From Litoditis marina (Eukaryota > Nematoda > Chromadorea > Rhabditida > Rhabditidae): DNA of 64,000 bases. The translations under genes were made by a program, and so were the position numbers. Where the stretch lies: contig OZ038433.1 in NCBI GenBank assembly GCA_964036275.1, positions 10,469,009-10,533,008 of the forward strand, read 5' to 3'. Under the pieces are notes generated by a model that searched no databases, had not been told where the DNA came from, and worked only from the letters and a program-made list of their open reading frames with translations. Positions 60,601 to 64,000 of the stretch are shown here, one piece after another; positions within the stretch are counted from its first letter, which is position 1; every line of letters begins with the position of its first letter.

Positions 60601-63600
60601 ATCTAGGAAGAACTATAATAGACCTTTAACATACTCGAATGATTGTGTACCTAATTCTGAACTCAGATGTAGCAGCCTGCGTAATCATGATCAGCTCAAC
60701 CAATACCCACACCGACTATAGTCATCAACATTACTACGTGAACTTCTACAGTGTAATATCGAACCCTTGTTCAACTTTTTAAACTTTTAACAGTTAACTT
60801 TTTGAAATGGAAGCACTGATAAAAAGTTCAGAAGAGGTAAACAACGAGCTAAAAGTTCTGATTTTATACTGTAGTAGTTCACATAAGAATGAAGAAGACT
60901 ATACACGTGCCTTCATGTTTGAGAATCGCTCCATCAGCTGCTTCTTATTCCAGCGTCGCAGCAGTGTCGACATGCGTCGTGAATCGGTGCAGGAGATCAT
61001 GGAGCGCGTCTCTACCCCACTCGTCCCGGTGGGGTCAAAGGGAAAAGCCCCTAAGGTCGTCGAAGTCCCAGAGAATGTCACGGTCGTTGAGAGTGAGTCG
61101 GAATAGCGTAATATTCATTTATCTAGCTAATTTGAAAAATTAGCTACCTATCCAGTCTACAATCAGTCTTTACAAGAACGATTTTTTTTTCCATTTTTAC
61201 GTGTTGTTATTCGGCAACAACCTATACTTGAAGTCAAATCTTTGCTCTACTTTGTAGAAACAATAATAGTACAAAATTTGATCTACTAGTAGATGAAACT
61301 TGATCTGCTAGTGGACGAGTGAACGTGTTACATCATATACGTGTGGGTGGATAGGCCGCGAGCCCATCTTATACCACAAACACTCACCCACCAGTCACCA
61401 CTCGACTCAGAAAACCGCTAGACGGGGGCAACACGCGAAAACCAATGAAGTAGAGACTATAGAGCACCTGGCGGCGTAGCAATCCCTCAAAAATCTCATG
61501 AGATACCTCATGAGCTTCTCATGAGATTCTATTGATTGCTATGCTACAACATTGACAGTTCACGAGTAGCTCATGAGGTATCTCATGAGAAACTCATATG
61601 AACATCTCGTGAGATTGGAGGGATTGCTACGCCGCCTGAAACTACTAAACACCCTATTTTTCTGCTGTTCAGATACTATCTTCCACATGTATGTGGACTT
61701 TTTCACGATTAAGGTTGATAGTCGAGTAAAAATGGAACGAGTTTCACAATTATGATTTCATGTGTCGCGTTTCAAATTCAGTTCGATTTTCCGAACTTAC
61801 TCGTAACAGGATACTGTGAAAACCGTTTTAGGATTAGGAATAATCTTATTTTTTGTCCTGAGAATCCACTTTTCCAGACGAAACAGCCGTTTTGCAATGC
61901 AAGATTGAGGGTGACCCGACACCCACTTTCAAATGGTTCAAGGGCAACCGAGAGGTTCTCAATGGAGGAAGATTCAAACACATTACCGACGGAACGAATA
62001 ACACCATCTCGCTGGCCATGCTCAAGTGCCGATCTCAGGTACATATAAGACCTGGCAAACTAAAAGATTTCGGAAAAGGCCATTTATTCTCCGCTTTTGG
62101 TCTTTTTTGTCGAAGATTGAATTAGAGGGTGGTATCGCTCAGAGAAAAGGTGAAAATTGGACGAAAGCCTTAGAAATTTCGAGGTTTTCGAACTTTCGAC
62201 TGAAAACGTTGATTGCGTCCCAAATGTATCAAAAAACAGCAAAAAGTGCGGAGGTTGAACTCACAAAGTCAGAACTGTTGCCCCGGCAAGATAGCCGACG
62301 AACATGTGAGAACACAGGTGTTTATCGAAAAATGTTGCAGGGCAAAAATTTCGCACTCGATGAAATTGCCTTGGCAGAAAATGAAACTACAATAACGAGA
62401 AAAACTCCAAAAACTAATTTTGCATCTCTAGAGTTCACTTAAACCCTTTTTATATTGCTACCTTTCTAAAAGAGACTGTTGCTCAAAAAGTGTGTCTTCT
62501 AACCACGCTGATATTTATTTTTTTGTTTGTCTATCGTCTTTGAATGGTTTCTTTTACACAAATACTCCATTCGGTAGCGTATTTTCATTAAAACACCTAT
62601 TATATATGAAACTAATTGTATTTGTGTCCACTTGTATTGAAAGGCCTGGCAACATTAGCTTTCACCCGGTCCAACACGTGAATCTCACGGTCGGATATGG
62701 GGGAAGCTCGGCTGTCTGATTCTGTCTGCCATGCGCGAGTGGGCGGAGCCAATAGGCACATGCCACAATGAGAGAGTGTGCGAATGCGAGAGAGCGCCGA
62801 CGCGAGACAGGTTCAATGCGCCATCGATTGATTTGACTCATTGGTTCATGACGCATACATGGCACACGGTTCAGCTTGCAAGATCTATTCAAATCATGAA
62901 ATAAGAATTAAAACTTAAATAACACCTTTTTAAAAGAAAACCTAAACTTAATACTGAATGAAAGATTAAAATTAACAACTGTTCAAATCAACATTTTCAC
63001 AATGTAGACTTCAGATCGAAATAGAGTAAGTAGACCTGAGTAACTGCGAGATGCGTAGATGAAACAATTATGTAAACGGTGAAAATATATTAACTCAATA
63101 TACGATTATTATCATTCTCATATACGGGACAGTTCAGTCCGGTCGCGCCAAACTCGAACTTTTTGCCGTGGCAATTTCTCGGACAGTCGATCTTCTTGCA
63201 ATGGAAATTTTCCTGATTTCAAGTCTAGCCCGGGAATTTTCCCCTAGTGATTTCAAGGATTTTGGAATGAATCATTGCTCTAGCGACTGTACAAGAAATT
63301 ACAACCAACTAATTTATTCGAAAGTTACGTCAATTTTAGGTCAAATCAAAAAGTTTGCTGACTTCACCCTGGAAACTCGACAAAAATACCAAAAGCGGAG
63401 AATAAATGGCCTTTTCCGAAATCTTTTAGTTTGCCGGGTCCTATATGTACTCAAATTGGATTCACATGACTGAAACATTTAGAAATAATTCCAATTCACA
63501 GTCAATTGCAATGTCACGTAAAACATGTAAAACACAGCAGAACTCAGAAACGTGCAATAACAAAGTGTACGATTACTCATTAGAATAATAACTTTACGTA

Positions 63601-63917
63601 GATATTGAATGTACTTCTAGTATAACTGTTTTGGATTGTCTAAGTTGTTCAAACCTCTACGAAACTTAAATGAAAAAACATGTATACATAGGTAATACAA
63701 AATATGACTTGTTATAGTAGAAACAATATTCTTGGAGATGAACAAGACCTTCTGAAACTATTGAACACATAAATAGAGCTTTATTTTTCATATTGCTTCA
63801 GGATGACGGTCCCTACACCCTGAAATTGGAGAATGCATTCGGTACCACCCAGGCCGAAGTGAAACTTCTGGTAACATCTGATCAAGGATTAGATTTCAGA
63901 GCTATGCTCAAACACAG
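39678..63917 (+). CDS. unc-22: Twitchin (UNC-22), N-terminal part, open at both window ends
   Basis: Giant muscle Ig/FnIII/kinase protein of the sarcomere A-band. I join 22 exons: 39678-39769, 40377-40437, 43754-43844, 44187-44313, 44659-44758, 45153-45275, 45724-45893, 46222-46337, 46651-46826, 47669-47745, 48402-48574, 50132-50280, 50682-50726, 51149-51205, 57556-57711, 58112-58207, 58522-59049, 59444-59509, 59788-60102, 60954-61092, 61878-62038, 63802-63917. Phases all agree, giving about 1,045 residues. Order: Ig 1 (GDLLMECQL ... DGGAYKCTAKN), Ig 2 (GGALIVMECKV ... DAGNYRCNLKNDQGE), a basic Ser/Pro/Arg segment (SPKKSMKSREGTPKRSLKAR), Ig 3 (TIIEWFKDG ... TGLYKCHAKGEYG), a long Lys-rich disordered part with repeated KLKKV, then Ig 4 (AVLQCKIEGDPTPTFKWFKG ... 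DDGPYTLKLENAFG). The basic segment and Ig borders match C. elegans UNC-22 as I remember it. The ~20-residue first coding exon is not found. The donor of exon 59444-59509 could instead be at 59503. Confidence 0.95.
40713..40845 (-). mobile_element. MITE family A, copy 9 (reverse)
   Basis: TATACTAGAAGTAAATTGAA ... GAATCGTGCACTTTGTCATT ... AACATGTTTCACGTGACTCT. In unc-22 intron 40438-43753. One of the best-preserved copies. Confidence 0.85.
40890..41310. repeat. ~90-bp direct repeats interrupted by a 175-bp insert
   Basis: GTAACTT(T/C)C(T/G)TCCAAATC then ATAATCGTGCTCAAATC occurs near 40900 and 41005. ACACGTGTTTAATT(C/T)TGTTCA occurs near 40937 and 41224. The insert (about 41040-41215) holds AAATACCGGAGAAGATGCAG and related sequence, with no clear coding frame. 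Confidence 0.65.
41389..41770. repeat. Three-copy ~156-bp tandem repeat
   Basis: CCTAGTCGCCAGCTAGCTGG then AAGAGTTGTGGGCAATACGA occurs at about 41390 and 41546, with a third diverged copy at about 41708. Copies are separated by AT-rich filler (ATAATAATAACAATAATAAT). In unc-22 intron 40438-43753. Confidence 0.85.
41878..42115. mobile_element. MITE family D, copy 2
   Basis: Ends TATAGTCCGTTTCACGAAAC and, complemented, TATAGTTCGTTTCACCAGTC. It shares CTCTACAGTAA/TTACTGTAGA with copy 1 at 38456. Confidence 0.75.
43555..43745. repeat. Degenerate ~24-bp tandem repeat before an unc-22 acceptor
   Basis: About eight copies of TTGTA(A/C)ACGTGAACTTACT(A/G)G-type units run up to within about 10 bases of the acceptor at 43753. 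The polypyrimidine/branch region of this splice site is thus made of repeat. Confidence 0.8.
45448..45620. mobile_element. MITE family B, copy 2, in an unc-22 intron
   Basis: GGCGGCGTAGCAATCCCTCC at the left, complement GGCGGCGTAGCAATCCCTAA at the right. Flanking CCT / AGG may extend the inverted repeats. The interior holds CTCATGAG and CTCACGAG palindromic words. Intron 45276-45723. Confidence 0.9.
48055..48250 (+). mobile_element. tRNA-derived SINE, copy 5, in an unc-22 intron
   Basis: TATAGTCGTCGCCAACCGAA, A-box-like CAGCGCAGTGGTTTGCG, B box GGTTCGATTCC, tail GAATTCGGCAGTCACTATAG. Intron 47746-48401. Confidence 0.85.
48900..49310. repeat. ~180-bp tandem repeat, two and a half copies
   Basis: GCTGAACTCAGTTGTTAGTC then TCCTCTCTGCCATT occurs near 49073 and 49253, with a partial copy near 48925. 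CTCAACGATTGACCAA occurs near 49028 and 49210. In unc-22 intron 48575-50131. Confidence 0.85.
50262..50475 (+). repeat. Three copies of an unc-22 exon end with its splice donor
   Basis: AAGAGCAAGAGCAAGAGTCCT followed by GTAAGTTG ends exon 50132-50280. AGAGCAAGAGCAAGAGTCCT then GTGAGTTG recurs at about 50347-50375. AACAAGAGCAAGAGTGCC then GTGAATTG recurs at about 50443-50470. Each copy is preceded by TTACCGTTT-type sequence in the intron. Confidence 0.8.
51555..51735 (-). mobile_element. Second type of tRNA-derived repeat (reverse)
   Basis: On the minus strand CCAGAGTGGCAGAGTGGTGG contains an A-box match (TGGCAGAGTGG), and GGTTCAATTCT about 40 bases on matches the B box. The rest is not a foldable tRNA, so I read it as a tRNA-related SINE. 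Only one copy was seen. Confidence 0.5.
51736..53436. other. Left part of the large unc-22 intron
   Basis: Apart from the 20-bp repeat I see no exon. If 53437 is a first exon, its promoter would lie here. I see no convincing TATA box within 100 bases, and many nematode promoters lack one. Confidence 0.35.
52010..52275. repeat. Degenerate ~20-bp tandem repeat
   Basis: Units of the type TACTGTATCACAAACTGGGT recur roughly ten times, mixed with TACTGTACCA and ACTGTATAACAAAAACAGG. It lies in the 6.3-kb unc-22 intron 51206-57555. Confidence 0.85.
53437..53796 (+). CDS. unc-22: Candidate alternative first exon of unc-22 (120 codons) inside its 6.3-kb intron
   Basis: The frame opens with ATG at 53437 (MSSNETPFYKSLLRPA) and is GC-rich, with Pro/Arg/Ser-rich composition (PRPRTTSPRPQPARA, RPGVSVGGGKSVSQIH) and a short structured-looking part (HAFILSKLPNGEAKEKFLR). 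It reaches TCTATT followed by GTGGGT, a possible donor in phase 0. The next unc-22 exon (57556) also starts in phase 0, so the splice would join ...SDSIASSI to ESQADDIPSS in frame. Without that splice the frame ends two codons later at TAA. High GC and compact composition match neighbouring unc-22 coding exons and not the intron. It could be a promoter-proximal exon of a shorter twitchin isoform lacking the first three Ig domains, or a separate single-exon nested gene. Transcription is not shown by sequence. Confidence 0.55.
53797..57555. other. Right part of the large unc-22 intron, no gene recognised
   Basis: GAGCATATCTRCA...AGCGCCA-like words after 54013 (CGCCATCGAGCATATCTACA, GTCATCCATTGTGG) resemble the end of the 53437 exon and may be a decayed duplicate of it. 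The minus-strand frame 55433-55777 (114 codons) has no motif. A C run is at 55371-55383, and ACCGTAACCC/ATCGTAACCC words lie at 57490-57540. Confidence 0.4.
61470..61636. mobile_element. MITE family B, copy 3, in an unc-22 intron
   Basis: GGCGGCGTAGCAATCCCTCA at the left, complement GGCGGCGTAGCAATCCCTCC at the right. The interior (CTCATGAGATACCTCATGAG, GCTATGCTACAACATTGACA) is close to copy 1. Intron 61093-61877. Confidence 0.9.
62039..63493. other. unc-22 intron, no further gene recognised
   Basis: AAAGATTTCGGAAAAGGCCATTTATTCTCCGCTTTTGG (62060-62100) reappears in complement near 63395-63430, next to TTTTAGTTTGCC and GGGTC. This pair of inverted arms about 1.4 kb apart frames a possible element (about 62045-63440). 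A GC-richer island at 62735-62830 lies inside. Confidence 0.4.
63494..63624 (+). mobile_element. MITE family A, copy 10, in an unc-22 intron
   Basis: CAGTCAATTGCAATGTCACG, AACACAGCAGAACTCAGAAA, GTGCAATAACAAAGTGTACG, GTACTTCTAGTATA. Ends 177 bases before the last visible unc-22 exon. Confidence 0.8.
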
Positions 63918-64000
63918 GTAAATAAAAAGAACAACTATGAAACTACAAATACAGAGCACATTTGAGAGTACTGATACAATATTCGTACTTAAAGAAGGAC

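Overview
The window is animal genomic DNA and most likely comes from a nematode close to Caenorhabditis. All multi-exon genes have GT-AG introns with the nematode-style TTTCAG acceptor. The 3' gene reads as the N-terminal part of twitchin/UNC-22, with a domain order and many stretches I know from C. elegans. I had no database access, so every family call rests on recognising motifs in translations of the sequence given here.

Layout. (1) 1-713, minus: an open frame running off the left edge that resembles ORF1 of a LINE retrotransposon. (2) 3505-21963, plus: the last 14 exons of the bifunctional purine enzyme ATIC (PurH type), with exon phases that agree throughout. Its 5' exons lie left of the window or were missed. 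(3) Inside the 4.7 kb ATIC intron 14989-19659, on the minus strand, is a complete five-exon gene for a secreted invertebrate-type (i-type) lysozyme (15987-18040). (4) 22650-23069 (minus) and 25888-26346 (plus): two divergent single-exon genes for a small secreted protein with identical C-terminal halves. LINE debris lies between them. (5) 27388-34279: a 6.9 kb DNA transposon bounded by perfect 41-bp terminal inverted repeats. It carries one long minus-strand multi-exon gene that looks like a TNP2/CACTA-type transposase with a collagen-like Gly-Pro-Pro block. (6) 39678-63917, plus: 22 exons of unc-22 (twitchin), covering Ig domains separated by a Lys-rich disordered region and running off the right edge. 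A possible internal first exon for a shorter isoform sits at 53437-53796.

The introns and spacers are large and full of small mobile elements. These include ten copies of a ~130-bp CACGTG-containing MITE, three copies of a MITE with GGCGGCGTAGC ends, five copies of a tRNA-derived SINE, several fold-back elements, a 246-bp tandem array, and long CT/GA tracts.

The host genes have separate jobs: purine synthesis (ATIC), secreted defence or digestion (lysozyme), an unknown secreted product (the duplicated pair) and muscle sarcomere structure (twitchin). No shared pathway is evident. Their proximity looks incidental, apart from the nesting of the lysozyme inside ATIC.
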